Shown: positions 8,517 through 16,029, numbered from the stretch's first letter. The stretch: DNA of 40,078 bases from Flavobacteriales bacterium (GCA_947470515.1 CANITF010000028.1:1-40078); one strand, 5' to 3'. The notes: generated from the sequence alone by a model not told the origin. A program made the numbers and translations.

Positions 8517-8534
8517 GAGTTGGTTAATTAAAAA

Positions 8535-8888
8535 TTATTTTACTGCTGGTTCGCTTTTCGGATTCAAGACTAAAAACTCCGTCGCTTCAATGATTGTTGC
8601 ATAGCGTTTTTCGCCTGTTTTCGTTTCATACGATTGATGAATAAGCTTTCCTTCCAGGATTACTTCTTGCCCTTTATTGAGCGCTTTTTTAGCTCGTTCA
8701 GCTATTTTCCCCCAAGCATTGACGGTGTGCCATTGGGTGTTGTCATGCCATTGACCGTCTTTGTCTTTGTAACTTTCATTGGTTGCCATTGTGAAGCGTG
8801 CCAACGTTTTACCTGTTTCGAAAGTTGTTACTTCCGGTTGTGCCCCAAGGCGGCCAATCAAACTCACTTTGTTTCTTAATGTGTTCAT
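8535..8888 (-). CDS. Short single-stranded DNA-binding protein (paralog 3)
   Basis: 117 aa from the ATG at 8888 (MNTLRNKVSLIGRLG); the frame is open further upstream, but those 25 residues do not resemble SSB and the OB-fold begins right at this Met. It shows LARFTMATNESY, TQWHTVNAWGKIA, QEVILEGKLIHQSY and ATIIEATEFLVL. After the fold only about ten residues follow (NPKSEPAVK), with no acidic tip. It is the first of the three ssb genes in transcription order. No clean TAnnTTTG box was found upstream. It probably binds single-stranded DNA; a specialised role is inferred from the missing tail. Confidence 0.88.
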   Translation of the reverse strand: MNTLRNKVSLIGRLGAQPEVTTFETGKTLARFTMATNESYKDKDGQWHDNTQWHTVNAWGKIAERAKKALNKGQEVILEGKLIHQSYETKTGEKRYATIIEATEFLVLNPKSEPAVK

Positions 8889-9142
8889 GTTGTAATTTTT
8901 AAAAGTTTGAAAAAATTGATTTGTAACCCTATCAGAAGTCATTTTCTGTATTCGACACTGCAAAATTGCGGCACCATCAAAAGCGTATTCGGTTATTTGT
9001 CGTTTTCTTTCGATTGTCTTTCGTTTGTAAACGGTTATTATCGTTTAAAGCTTTTCTGTTCATGGTTTTATGAAGAAAAAATAAATTCTAATAAAAATTG
9101 ATTTTCTATGAAAGAATGTCAAACATTAATAAATCAATTAAT

Positions 9143-9150
9143 TATCTTTG
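9143..9150 (+). promoter_or_regulatory. -7 promoter box for MORN gene
   Basis: TATCTTTG matches TAnnTTTG, 24 bases before the start codon. The rest of the 286-base divergent spacer from 8889 has no other recognised feature. Confidence 0.5.
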
Positions 9151-9174
9151 AGTTAAACCGTTCATATTTTTATC

Positions 9175-9597
9175 ATGGCTCGAATACTTTTGTTTTTTCT
9201 CAGTAGTACACTTTTGATTTCTTTTTCAGGTTATTCACAGAAAACAATTGAAACAATTAATTATGCAGGAGGTGACGTATATGAGGGTCAAATCGAGAAT
9301 GGTTTACCAAATGGGATTGGAAAAATGACTTGGATCAGTGGATCTAGCTATATTGGCAGTTGGCGAAACAATTTTCAAAATGGTCATGGCACAATGATTT
9401 GGGAAACTGGCGATGAATATGAAGGAGAATGGGTAATGGGCGTTCAAAATGGCAATGGAAAAATGACTTGGAAAAGTGGGGATTATTATGAAGGGAAGTT
9501 CAAAGATGGTTTACTTGATGGAAAGGGAACGATGTGGTTTGAAAACGGCATTGTACAAAAAGGGAAATGGAAAGCAAATCAATTTATAGGTAAATAA
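9175..9597 (+). CDS. Secreted MORN-repeat protein
   Basis: 140 aa. A signal peptide ends near residue 21 (FSGYSQ). From residue 35 there are four MORN repeats of about 23 residues, each with the YxGxWxxGxxxGxGxMxW pattern (YEGQIENG, YIGSWRNN, YEGEWVMG, YEGKFKDG), plus a partial fifth at the end. MORN repeats form an elongated beta sheet used in protein or lipid contacts; no enzyme domain is present. It is probably exported to the periplasm or surface. It lies 21 bases before a sensor kinase gene and probably shares its transcript, so it might be linked to that kinase, but this is inferred. Confidence 0.85.
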   Translation: MARILLFFLSSTLLISFSGYSQKTIETINYAGGDVYEGQIENGLPNGIGKMTWISGSSYIGSWRNNFQNGHGTMIWETGDEYEGEWVMGVQNGNGKMTWKSGDYYEGKFKDGLLDGKGTMWFENGIVQKGKWKANQFIGK

Positions 9598-9618
9598 AAG
9601 AGGGTTAATTATACATCC

Positions 9619-10833
9619 ATGGGTTTTTTAGACACACCAAATCATTCATATAAAGATTTTTACGATATCGCTCGTTTTCGTTTGGCGTGGCGAATAAATA
9701 TAATTCTAACCTTTACTTTATTCGGTGCAACAACCTTTTATTTTTTTAATAATCCAATTACAGCAATTCAATATTTTTCAGCTTTTATTATCGCTATCAT
9801 CGGGGTAATCTACCTAGTTGTCACAAAGAAATATATCTTGGTTTCTTATTTCATGGTGATAAGCTCCATGATTTTAGTAATAACCACCATGTTATTCACG
9901 CTTGATGTTACGCATCTAGTAGAACCACTTTGGTTGATAATTATTGCTATTTTTTCCTATTTTAACTTAGGGAAACGAACTGGACATGTCATACTTGGAA
10001 TTGTTGGCATTGCTGTTTCATATTACTTATTTTTCAATCTCAACGCTAATCTCACATTAAAACGGATTCTTACTTTCAATGAATTAATTGGATTAATCAT
10101 AGAATTTTCGATTTGTTTTTTTGTAGTTGGATACTTTATTTTCAATTTCATTGAAACCACAACGAATGCTGAGAAAAAATTCCGTGAGGCAAATGACGCA
10201 TTGAACGAACAAAATAAAATGATCAATCTTCAAAATGAAGAAAAGACCGTTTTATTGCAAGAAATTCACCATCGCGTTAAAAACAATTTGCAAGTTATTA
10301 CAAGCTTATTGCGTTTACAATCTGCCGATATTAAATCCAAAGAAACTAAAATACATTTTACCGATGCCATCAATAGAGTAATGACAATGTCCTTGATTCA
10401 TCAAAAAATGTATGAATCCAAAAATCTTTCTCAATTGGATGTTTCAGATTATTTCGAGACATTAATAAAAGATTTAATTCGTTCGTCGTCTGTTAAGATT
10501 CCAATTGAAATTTCGATAAACTCTCATTTAGAAAAAGTTGGATCTAAAACGATTGTTCCGCTGGCATTAATGATTGCTGAACTTGTTTCCAATTCAATTA
10601 AACATGCTTTTGACAATAGTGGTAAAATTGTTGTTCATCTAAGTGCCGAAATAAATAACGTATTTGAACTGACGTATAAAGACAATGGTATTTGGAAAGA
10701 ACAAGCCAATAATAACTCATTTGGTTTACAATTGATTGAAACATTAATTGAACAACTGGAAGGGACTAAATCAGTTCAAACTTCAGAAAATGGAACAGAA
10801 TATTGTATTTCTTTAAGTAATTTAGACGTTTAA
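9619..10833 (+). CDS. Membrane sensor histidine kinase (HisKA_2 type)
   Basis: 404 aa. About six membrane segments (residues 27-178), a short coiled linker, then a HisKA_2 box EIHHRVKNNLQ (about 215-225, probable phospho-acceptor His218) and an HATPase_c domain with N-box AELVSNSIKHAF. The ATP-lid G1 motif reads DNGIW where DxGxG is usual; the second Gly is Trp, so ATP handling may be altered. There is no extracytoplasmic sensor domain, so it probably senses through its membrane part. No response regulator is adjacent. It follows the MORN gene by 21 bases and precedes riboflavin synthase by 29. Confidence 0.87.
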   Translation: MGFLDTPNHSYKDFYDIARFRLAWRINIILTFTLFGATTFYFFNNPITAIQYFSAFIIAIIGVIYLVVTKKYILVSYFMVISSMILVITTMLFTLDVTHLVEPLWLIIIAIFSYFNLGKRTGHVILGIVGIAVSYYLFFNLNANLTLKRILTFNELIGLIIEFSICFFVVGYFIFNFIETTTNAEKKFREANDALNEQNKMINLQNEEKTVLLQEIHHRVKNNLQVITSLLRLQSADIKSKETKIHFTDAINRVMTMSLIHQKMYESKNLSQLDVSDYFETLIKDLIRSSSVKIPIEISINSHLEKVGSKTIVPLALMIAELVSNSIKHAFDNSGKIVVHLSAEINNVFELTYKDNGIWKEQANNNSFGLQLIETLIEQLEGTKSVQTSENGTEYCISLSNLDV

Positions 10834-10862
10834 TTCATAAAATAAACTCCCAATCAACAATA

Positions 10863-11441
10863 ATGTTTACAGGTATTATAGAACAATTAGGTGTGGTGAA
10901 ACACATCAAAAAAGAGAAAGAAAATATTGAGTTTACAATTGGTGCTTTGTTTGTTTCTGAGTTAAAAATTGATCAAAGCGTTGCTCATAATGGCTGCTGT
11001 TTGACCGTTGTGTCATTAAATGACAATGAATATACGGTAACCGCAATTAAAGAAACGTTAGAGAAAACGAACTTGGGCACATGGAAAGTTGGAACGAAAG
11101 TAAATCTTGAACGCTGTATGCAAATGAATGGTAGATTAGACGGTCATATTGTACAAGGTCATGTTGACACCAAAGCAGAATGCATTCAAATTGAAGATCA
11201 ACAAGGCAGTTGGAAATATACATTTAACTACGTTGGGGGAAATGTTACCGTTGAAAAAGGATCTATTACAGTGAACGGAACAAGTTTAACCGTTGTGGAT
11301 TCCAAAGACAATCAATTCTCTGTTTGTATCATCCCATACACATACGACCACACCAATTTTCATCAACTAGAAATTGGAGATACTGTAAATTTAGAATTTG
11401 ATATTATTGGGAAATACGTTGCGAAGTTGCTGGGAAGGTAA
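10863..11441 (+). CDS. ribE: Riboflavin synthase alpha subunit
   Basis: 192 aa, normal length is about 195-215. It catalyses dismutation of two 6,7-dimethyl-8-ribityllumazine molecules to riboflavin in the cytoplasm, the last step of riboflavin synthesis. It starts with the diagnostic MFTGIIE and contains two lumazine-binding halves: the first with HNGCCLTV and the second with GSITVNGTSLTV; RLDGHIVQGHVD lies between. It is 29 bases after the kinase gene and converges on the XRE regulator gene with an 8-base gap. Other riboflavin genes are not in the window. The name ribC is used in some genomes for the same enzyme. Confidence 0.95.
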   Translation: MFTGIIEQLGVVKHIKKEKENIEFTIGALFVSELKIDQSVAHNGCCLTVVSLNDNEYTVTAIKETLEKTNLGTWKVGTKVNLERCMQMNGRLDGHIVQGHVDTKAECIQIEDQQGSWKYTFNYVGGNVTVEKGSITVNGTSLTVVDSKDNQFSVCIIPYTYDHTNFHQLEIGDTVNLEFDIIGKYVAKLLGR

Positions 11442-11449
11442 AAATTTTA

Positions 11450-11803
11450 TTATTTCAACCGCAATGTAGCGATTGCATGCTCTAATAACTCAACCCTTGT
11501 GTTTAATGTTTGATTTTGTTGAATAAGCATAAAAACTTGTTGAGTCAAACTAGATTGAAATGTTTCATTCGGTTTATTAACCTCATTTATTAAATACTCA
11601 TTTTCGTTTCTCAAAAAAGAAAAAGGATTCACTTTTAAAACTTCAGCAATTTGAAACAATCGAGTAATAGAAATATCTTTAATCCCTCTTTCAATATTTG
11701 AATATGCGGCAACGGTCAATCCAATTTCATCCGCAACATTTTGCTGACTAAAATTTTTTGCTAACCTTGTTAATCGTATTTTCTCTGCTACTTCTTCTTT
11801 CAC
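11450..11803 (-). CDS. XRE-family helix-turn-helix regulator
   Basis: 117 aa starting with GTG at 11803; a stop codon lies in frame four codons upstream, so no earlier start exists. Residues 8-62 form an HTH_3 domain (KIRLTRLAKNFSQQNVADE, then AAYSNIERG), followed by about 45 residues with coiled-coil character (LIQQNQTLNTRVELLEHAI) likely for dimerisation. It is read divergently from the TM2/DUF2752 genes, whose expression it may control together with its own. Its first two thirds and upstream region are repeated in tandem at 12035-12498, where the copy is broken. Confidence 0.86.
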   Translation of the reverse strand: MKEEVAEKIRLTRLAKNFSQQNVADEIGLTVAAYSNIERGIKDISITRLFQIAEVLKVNPFSFLRNENEYLINEVNKPNETFQSSLTQQVFMLIQQNQTLNTRVELLEHAIATLRLK

Positions 11804-12020
11804 AAAATAAAATTAATTTACCAAACACTAATTTCAACTATACTATTGCTATAATTTATACAGTAATAGTGTATTTGTTTTAGTATTTTTTTGATTTACA
11901 TATATTTTAATATTACTTTGATGCCATCACTGTTGAAAATGAAACCCTCTAATTAATCCGTAATTCAAAATTAACGAGAATATTTTGCGCGTACACCGAA
12001 AAGCTTTACGTATAGATAAA
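11558..12020. repeat. Tandem duplication, copy 1 (regulator 5' part and upstream DNA)
   Basis: This segment aligns with 12035-12498 in the same orientation, offset 477 falling to 475 bases. It holds the first about 80 codons of the XRE gene, its upstream inverted repeat, and a leader ending near ATGAAA at 12031-12036. There are scattered substitutions, so the duplication is not recent. Confidence 0.9.
11839..11873. promoter_or_regulatory. Operator-like inverted repeat, copy 1
   Basis: Imperfect inverted repeat of the type TATACTATTGCTATA / TATACAGTAATAGTGTA about 36 bases before the XRE start. Placement suggests a binding site for the regulator and autoregulation; this is inferred. Confidence 0.5.
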
Positions 12021-12034
12021 CAATTAAAAAATGA

Positions 12035-12278
12035 AAATGTTTCATTCGGTTTATTAACCTCATTTATTAAATATTCATTCCGTTTCTCAAAAAAGAAAAC
12101 GGATTCACTTTTAAAACTTCAGCAATTGAAACAATCGAGTAATAGAAATATCTGTAATCCCTCTTTCAATATTTGAATAAGCGGCAACGGTCAATCCAAT
12201 TTCATCCGCAACATTTTGCTGACTAAGATTTTTTGCTAACCTTGTTAATCGTATTTTCTCTGCTACCTCTTCTTTCAC
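12035..12278 (-). pseudogene. Truncated, frameshifted copy of the XRE regulator
   Basis: Aligns with codons 1-80 of the intact regulator, including the same GTG start at 12278. Two single-base deletions break the frame (near 12125 in GCAATTGAAAC and near 12080 in CATTCCGTTTC), and the last about 37 codons are missing. At the truncation point the copy joins a leader ending in ATGAAA belonging to the first duplication unit. The helix-turn-helix coding part before the first frameshift is largely intact, but a stable repressor is unlikely. Confidence 0.85.
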
Positions 12279-12313
12279 AAAATAAAATTAATTTACCAAA
12301 CACTCATTTTAAC

Positions 12314-12348
12314 TATACTATTACTATATTTTATACAGTAATAGTATA
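12314..12348. promoter_or_regulatory. Operator-like inverted repeat, copy 2
   Basis: TATACTATTACTATA at 12314-12328 pairs with TATACAGTAATAGTATA at 12332-12348, perfect apart from a two-base insertion in the right arm. It is better preserved than copy 1 although the linked regulator copy is broken, and it lies about 165 bases before the TM2 gene. Likely a site for the intact XRE protein; inferred. Confidence 0.55.
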
Positions 12349-12511
12349 TTTATTTTAGTATTTATTTGGTTTACAGGTCTTTTAATGTTACTTTTATGCG
12401 ATTACTGTTGAAAATAAAACCCTCTGATTAATCCGTAATTCAAAATTAACGAGAATGTTTTGCGCGTACACTGAAAAGCGTTAAGAGTAGGTAAATAATA
12501 ATATATATACA

Positions 12512-13105
12512 ATGAAAAAAATTAAACAGATTACTATGGCATTTTTAGTGTTGACTTTTATTTTGTCATCTTGTTCAATGGAAAAACGCGTCTATATGAA
12601 TGGCTATCACATAGAATGGAAAAAAGGCATTAATAAAATAAGCAAATCAGATTTGGTTTCGAACAATTCCAAAATTAAATTAAACGAACTTAAAGAAGAA
12701 ACGTTTATAAATTCTACGGAAGAAATCATTGAAGAACCAATTGAGAACTTATCCTCCTCAACAGATAATTCAATTTATCTTCCAACTCAACAAAAAATAA
12801 GTTTTAATACTATCAATAATAAAAAAATAATTGCAAGCACAACAATATCTAAAGAGCAAATAAAAGCTGTTGTCAAAGACAATAAAAAAACAAATAAGAA
12901 ACCTAATAATGCACCGGATGAGCATTCTGATATGATTGTGGCACTAATACTTTGCTTTTTCTTAGGTGTATTGGGTATACATAGATTCTATTTAGGTTAC
13001 ACAGGTATGGGAGTTTTATATTTATTAACAGCAGGTTTGTGCGGCATTGGGGTGCTAGTTGACTTTATATTAATTTTAACAGGTGGGCTAAAACGTAAAA
13101 ATTAG
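12512..13105 (+). CDS. TM2-domain lipoprotein
   Basis: 197 aa. A lipoprotein signal ends at Cys21 (ILSSC). Residues 22-140 are a polar, low-complexity, Asn/Lys/Glu/Ser-rich stretch without a recognised fold. The C-terminus (about 139-193) is a TM2 domain: two hydrophobic helices flanking the GIHRFYLGYTGMGVLYLLT signature. TM2 proteins are widespread membrane proteins of poorly known function. The gene is followed after 2 bases by a DUF2752 gene, a small membrane protein, so the two are almost certainly co-transcribed. The XRE gene and its broken copy lie upstream, read in the opposite direction. Confidence 0.85.
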   Translation: MKKIKQITMAFLVLTFILSSCSMEKRVYMNGYHIEWKKGINKISKSDLVSNNSKIKLNELKEETFINSTEEIIEEPIENLSSSTDNSIYLPTQQKISFNTINNKKIIASTTISKEQIKAVVKDNKKTNKKPNNAPDEHSDMIVALILCFFLGVLGIHRFYLGYTGMGVLYLLTAGLCGIGVLVDFILILTGGLKRKN

Positions 13106-13107
13106 TT

Positions 13108-13428
13108 GTGGCAATTAATAGAAAGGACAAACTATTAAACACTGCTTTTGGAGTATATATCAGTGGGTTATTATTAGCACCAATTGTTCTAATAATATTA
13201 CCCACTGATTTTTTTGACAATGGAAAGTCTATGTGTATATCAGTAATACTATTAGATCGTAATTGCTACGGTTGTGGTATGACAAGAGCAATACAACATC
13301 TCATACATTTAGAATTTAAAATAGCATTAGAATACAATAAATTATCTATTATTGTTTTTCCACTTTTGACAATTATTTGGTTTAACGAATTAAAACGTAA
13401 TTATAAAAAATTTAAAAGCAGAACATAA
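13108..13428 (+). CDS. DUF2752 small membrane protein
   Basis: 106 aa starting with GTG at 13108, two bases after the previous stop. It has two hydrophobic segments (about 14-32 and 80-95) and the family signature CYGCGMTRA at residues 53-61. DUF2752 proteins are small membrane proteins of unknown function, often encoded near TM2 genes. The tight spacing indicates co-translation with the TM2 lipoprotein. The family assignment rests on the C-x-x-C-G-x-T-R motif. Confidence 0.82.
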   Translation: MAINRKDKLLNTAFGVYISGLLLAPIVLIILPTDFFDNGKSMCISVILLDRNCYGCGMTRAIQHLIHLEFKIALEYNKLSIIVFPLLTIIWFNELKRNYKKFKSRT

Positions 13429-13485
13429 CAGCAGCCTTGCAATATGCTGAGATTCAAGCAAGGCTCACAAAAGTTAGTGGAATGA

Positions 13486-13683
13486 TATGTTTGGGAAATT
13501 GCAGACCAAGAAAGATTTAGAGGTTTTAAAATCGGTAATGTGGTGCAATGGAAAGAACTTACTATTACCAAAAAAGGTGTAATCACAGGATTAACTGATT
13601 CAGAAAAATGTATGGTTAAAGAGGAAGGTTCAGAAAATAGCCAATCGGTCAAATACACTGGACTGAGAAAAGTTAGTCAATAA
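13486..13683 (+). pseudogene. Orphan 65-codon coding fragment
   Basis: An open frame ends at TAA 13681-13683 and reads like protein (EIADQERFRGFKIGNVVQW, then KKGVITGLTDSEKCMVKEEG). A TGA at 13483 closes it upstream, and no ATG with a plausible ribosome site begins it. Upstream bases 13429-13485 read as protein-like in another frame (LQYAEIQARLTKVSG), suggesting a frameshifted remnant. The family is not recognised. It occupies most of the 291-base gap between the DUF2752 gene and the next, convergent gene. Confidence 0.45.
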
Positions 13684-13694
13684 TCAATCTATAA

Positions 13695-13723
13695 GTAGAA
13701 AAGGTGGTTTGAACCTTTTCTAC
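13695..13723. terminator. Perfect 11-bp hairpin, probable bidirectional terminator
   Basis: GTAGAAAAGGT pairs with ACCTTTTCTAC around a 7-base loop. It overlaps the stop codon of the minus-strand gene at 13720 and lies between convergent units. T-runs are weak on both sides. Confidence 0.65.
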
Positions 13724-14256
13724 TTCCATTTTTTAACAATATGCTTCACTAAAATTTTTCTAAAGCGCTTAATGACTGAATCTCTGTTTGAGATGTTTCC
13801 ACATTTTACAATATCGCTTCCAACAAATTTTCCATTTCTATAAAAAAGGAATTCAAAACTTACGGATGTAACTTCATCTCTATATAGTGGGAATAAATTT
13901 CCGGCATTCAATGCTGTTGCAATATCATCGTTTCGTTCTGAAATTCTGTATTTTTTATCATACCCACGAATTGAAATTAAAACATAGGTGTCAACTCCTT
14001 TCGCTGCAACAACTTTCTGTATCGAATCTGTTGCTAATATCGCGGCGTCACTTCCGAGTTTCATCATGTTTAAGGAAGGAATCGCTTTTACGCCAGCATC
14101 AGTCAACAACTCAGTTAAATTAATTTCCAACGCATAACGGTCTTCTTCCTTGTCCATTTGACCAATTACCAATGCATTTGTTAAATGAAGGTTCTTTGTT
14201 TGTCCAAATGCCAAATTTGAAAGAAAAAGCAAAAGAATCAGCGCGTATTTTTTCAT
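13720..14256 (-). CDS. Secreted protein of unknown function
   Basis: 178 aa. A signal peptide ends near residue 18 (LAFGQ). The mature part has a mixed alpha/beta pattern with an Asp/Lys-rich N-terminus (KEEDRYALEINLTELL), a YVLISIRGYDKKYR strand and a basic end (ILVKHIVKKWK). No family was recognised; it is probably periplasmic or surface-attached. It lies 9 bases after metF and is likely transcribed from the metF promoter, but there is no obvious functional link. A hairpin overlaps its stop codon. Confidence 0.75.
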   Translation of the reverse strand: MKKYALILLLFLSNLAFGQTKNLHLTNALVIGQMDKEEDRYALEINLTELLTDAGVKAIPSLNMMKLGSDAAILATDSIQKVVAAKGVDTYVLISIRGYDKKYRISERNDDIATALNAGNLFPLYRDEVTSVSFEFLFYRNGKFVGSDIVKCGNISNRDSVIKRFRKILVKHIVKKWK

Positions 14257-14265
14257 TGTATAAAG

Positions 14266-15216
14266 TTAAAAAATTTCTTTGGCTATCGCCTTTACCATTG
14301 TTGAGTTTGACATTGTATAATAATGGATACAAGGAACTCCAGCTTCTTTCAATTCTTTCGATTGTTGAATTCCCCATTCAATACCTAATTGCTCTACTTG
14401 CTTATTGTCTTTGCATTTCAATAATTCAGAAGAAAGCGCTTCAGGATAATCAATTTTAAAGAATTTTGGCAAGAAGGTAATATGTTCTAACGTTTTGATT
14501 GGTTTCAATCCAGGGATAATAGGAACAGTAATCCCAATTTCACGACATGCTTTTACAAAAGAAAAATACTTCTCATTATCGAAGAACATTTGAGTTACGA
14601 TATATTCGGCTCCAGCATCTACTTTTGCTTTTAAAAACTGTAAATCCGTTGTAAGATTCATTGCTTCAAAATGCTTTTCTGGATAACCAGCTGTACCAAT
14701 GCAAAAGTCTGTCGGCTCAAGTTGTACGTCATCCATCATATAATTCCCCTTGTTGATTTCAACAACTTGTTCAATCAATTCAACCGCAAAACGATGACCG
14801 AATTTGTGTGGCCTAAAGGTTGATTCTGTCTTAATAGAATCTCCTCTCAAAGCCAAAACATTATCAATTCCTAAAAATTGTAAATCAATTAACGCATTTT
14901 CTGTTTCCTCTTTACTGAAACCTCCACAAATCAAATGAGGCACTGCATCAACTTGGTATTTATTCATAATTGCAGCACAAATCCCAACTGTTCCAGGACG
15001 TTTTCTAATGGCAATTTTTTCTAAAAGCCCATTTTCACGTTCCTTGTAAATAAATTCTTCTCTGTGATAGGTTACATTTACAAAACGCGGCTTAAACTCC
15101 ATCAAAGGATCAATTCCATCATAAATTGATTGAATGCTTTTGCCTTTCAAAGGAGGTAATATTTCGAAGGAAAATAGCGTGTCTTTTGCTGCTTTAAGGT
15201 GTTCTGTAACTTTCAT
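14266..15216 (-). CDS. metF: Methylenetetrahydrofolate reductase
   Basis: 316 aa, close to the usual 290-320. It reduces 5,10-methylenetetrahydrofolate to 5-methyltetrahydrofolate with FAD, feeding methionine synthesis in the cytoplasm. Visible family segments: FSFEILPP at the N-terminus, FVNVTYH, the NVLALRGD segment (about 113-121), CIGTAGYPEKH and QMFFDNEKYF, then PIIPGLKPI. It is first in a two-gene unit with the secreted unknown downstream, and has its own -7 box. No methionine riboswitch was recognised upstream. Confidence 0.95.
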   Translation of the reverse strand: MKVTEHLKAAKDTLFSFEILPPLKGKSIQSIYDGIDPLMEFKPRFVNVTYHREEFIYKERENGLLEKIAIRKRPGTVGICAAIMNKYQVDAVPHLICGGFSKEETENALIDLQFLGIDNVLALRGDSIKTESTFRPHKFGHRFAVELIEQVVEINKGNYMMDDVQLEPTDFCIGTAGYPEKHFEAMNLTTDLQFLKAKVDAGAEYIVTQMFFDNEKYFSFVKACREIGITVPIIPGLKPIKTLEHITFLPKFFKIDYPEALSSELLKCKDNKQVEQLGIEWGIQQSKELKEAGVPCIHYYTMSNSTMVKAIAKEIF

Positions 15217-15235
15217 TGTATCAATTATTGAGGTG

Positions 15236-15243
15236 CAAAGATA
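15236..15243 (-). promoter_or_regulatory. -7 promoter box for metF
   Basis: TATCTTTG on the minus strand, followed by GCACC, 19 bases before the metF start. It gives a leader of roughly 15 bases, too short for a riboswitch. Confidence 0.6.
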
Positions 15244-15279
15244 CCTTAGAATTAGGAATTAAGAATTAAGAATTGTTAA

Positions 15280-15951
15280 TTAATTCATTAGAGACATATA
15301 ATATGTTGCTATCTCCAAATCCATTTTATTCGTAATTTTTATGTTTTCGATATTCCCGTCAATTAAATGAATTGGAAAACCTGCTTCTTCAACAAGGCTC
15401 GCATCGTCTGTAATTCCAGCATGAAAAGGAATTGTGTATGCATTTTCCAAAACACTTTTTTTGAAACATTGCGGCGTTTGAACAATGCAATATCCCATTC
15501 TATTCACAGCTCTTGAGCTATCGTCAAAAACTTGTCGCAATGATTCATTAATTGGAACAACAGGGATAACTTGCCCTCGTTTTTCAACCTCCTTAAAACA
15601 CAGCGAGATAGTTTCAATACTTACTAGAGGTCGCACTCCATCATGAACAGCAATAAAATCTCCCGTACAAATTTTCAAAGCGTTTTTGATAGAATGGTAT
15701 CTTTCTGATCCACCCTCACTCATAACATGGGGAATTGTACACTGATGTTTTTGCAAAAGTTCCTGCCAATATTCTTTCCATTCTGCTGGAAGTGTAAGAA
15801 TTAATTGAGCATTGCAATCATATTTGTAAAACAATTCTAGTGTATGCATCAAAATTGGTTTTCCAGCTATCTCAATGAATTGTTTAGGAAGATCTCCTCC
15901 CATTCTTTTGCCAATTCCTCCTGCTGTTATTATGATAGAATAGTTGCTCAT
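15280..15951 (-). CDS. ispD: 2-C-methyl-D-erythritol 4-phosphate cytidylyltransferase
   Basis: 223 aa from the ATG at 15951 (MSNYSIIITAGG). The frame extends eight codons further, but those overlap the terminator of the upstream gene and are not family-like. The enzyme transfers CMP to methylerythritol phosphate in the non-mevalonate isoprenoid pathway. Visible: the nucleotide-binding AGGIGKRMGGDLPKQF (10-25), HDGVRP near 100, and CFKEVEKRGQVIPVVP. It stands alone in the window; the gap to metF (15217-15279) has a GAATTA-type microrepeat. Confidence 0.95.
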   Translation of the reverse strand: MSNYSIIITAGGIGKRMGGDLPKQFIEIAGKPILMHTLELFYKYDCNAQLILTLPAEWKEYWQELLQKHQCTIPHVMSEGGSERYHSIKNALKICTGDFIAVHDGVRPLVSIETISLCFKEVEKRGQVIPVVPINESLRQVFDDSSRAVNRMGYCIVQTPQCFKKSVLENAYTIPFHAGITDDASLVEEAGFPIHLIDGNIENIKITNKMDLEIATYYMSLMN

Positions 15952-15976
15952 TGAATATCTTTTACACCAAAACAAA

Positions 15977-16008
15977 AAAGGTTGTTGACCTACAGACCAA
16001 CAACCTTT
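15977..16008 (-). terminator. Intrinsic terminator upstream of ispD
   Basis: AAAGGTTGTTG at 15977-15987 pairs perfectly with 15998-16008 around a 10-base loop. On the minus strand it is followed by a T-rich run. It ends transcription of the small membrane protein gene at 16030. Confidence 0.85.
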
Positions 16009-16029
16009 ATATATCTTAAATGAATGAAA

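Larger units (their letters stand above)
12035..12498. repeat. Tandem duplication, copy 2
   Basis: Second copy of 11558-12020, with two 1-base deletions in the former coding part. It directly precedes the TM2 lipoprotein gene and supplies its upstream region. Confidence 0.9.

Noticed and set aside
8889-8963. 25-residue N-terminal extension of ssb paralog 3
   Set aside because: The extension has no SSB resemblance, while the internal ATG begins exactly at the OB-fold, matching paralogs 1 and 2.
11985-12176. 63-codon plus-strand frame
   Set aside because: It is antisense to the duplicated regulator remnant and has no homology-like features.
13401-13658. 85-codon minus-strand frame
   Set aside because: It is antisense to the protein-like plus-strand fragment and overlaps the end of the DUF2752 gene; its codon pattern is poor.
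15217-15235. Riboswitch upstream of metF
   Set aside because: The predicted leader is only about 15 bases, too short for any known methionine or SAM riboswitch.
15952-15975. Eight-residue N-terminal extension of IspD
   Set aside because: It reaches up to the upstream gene's terminator and the family starts at the internal Met.
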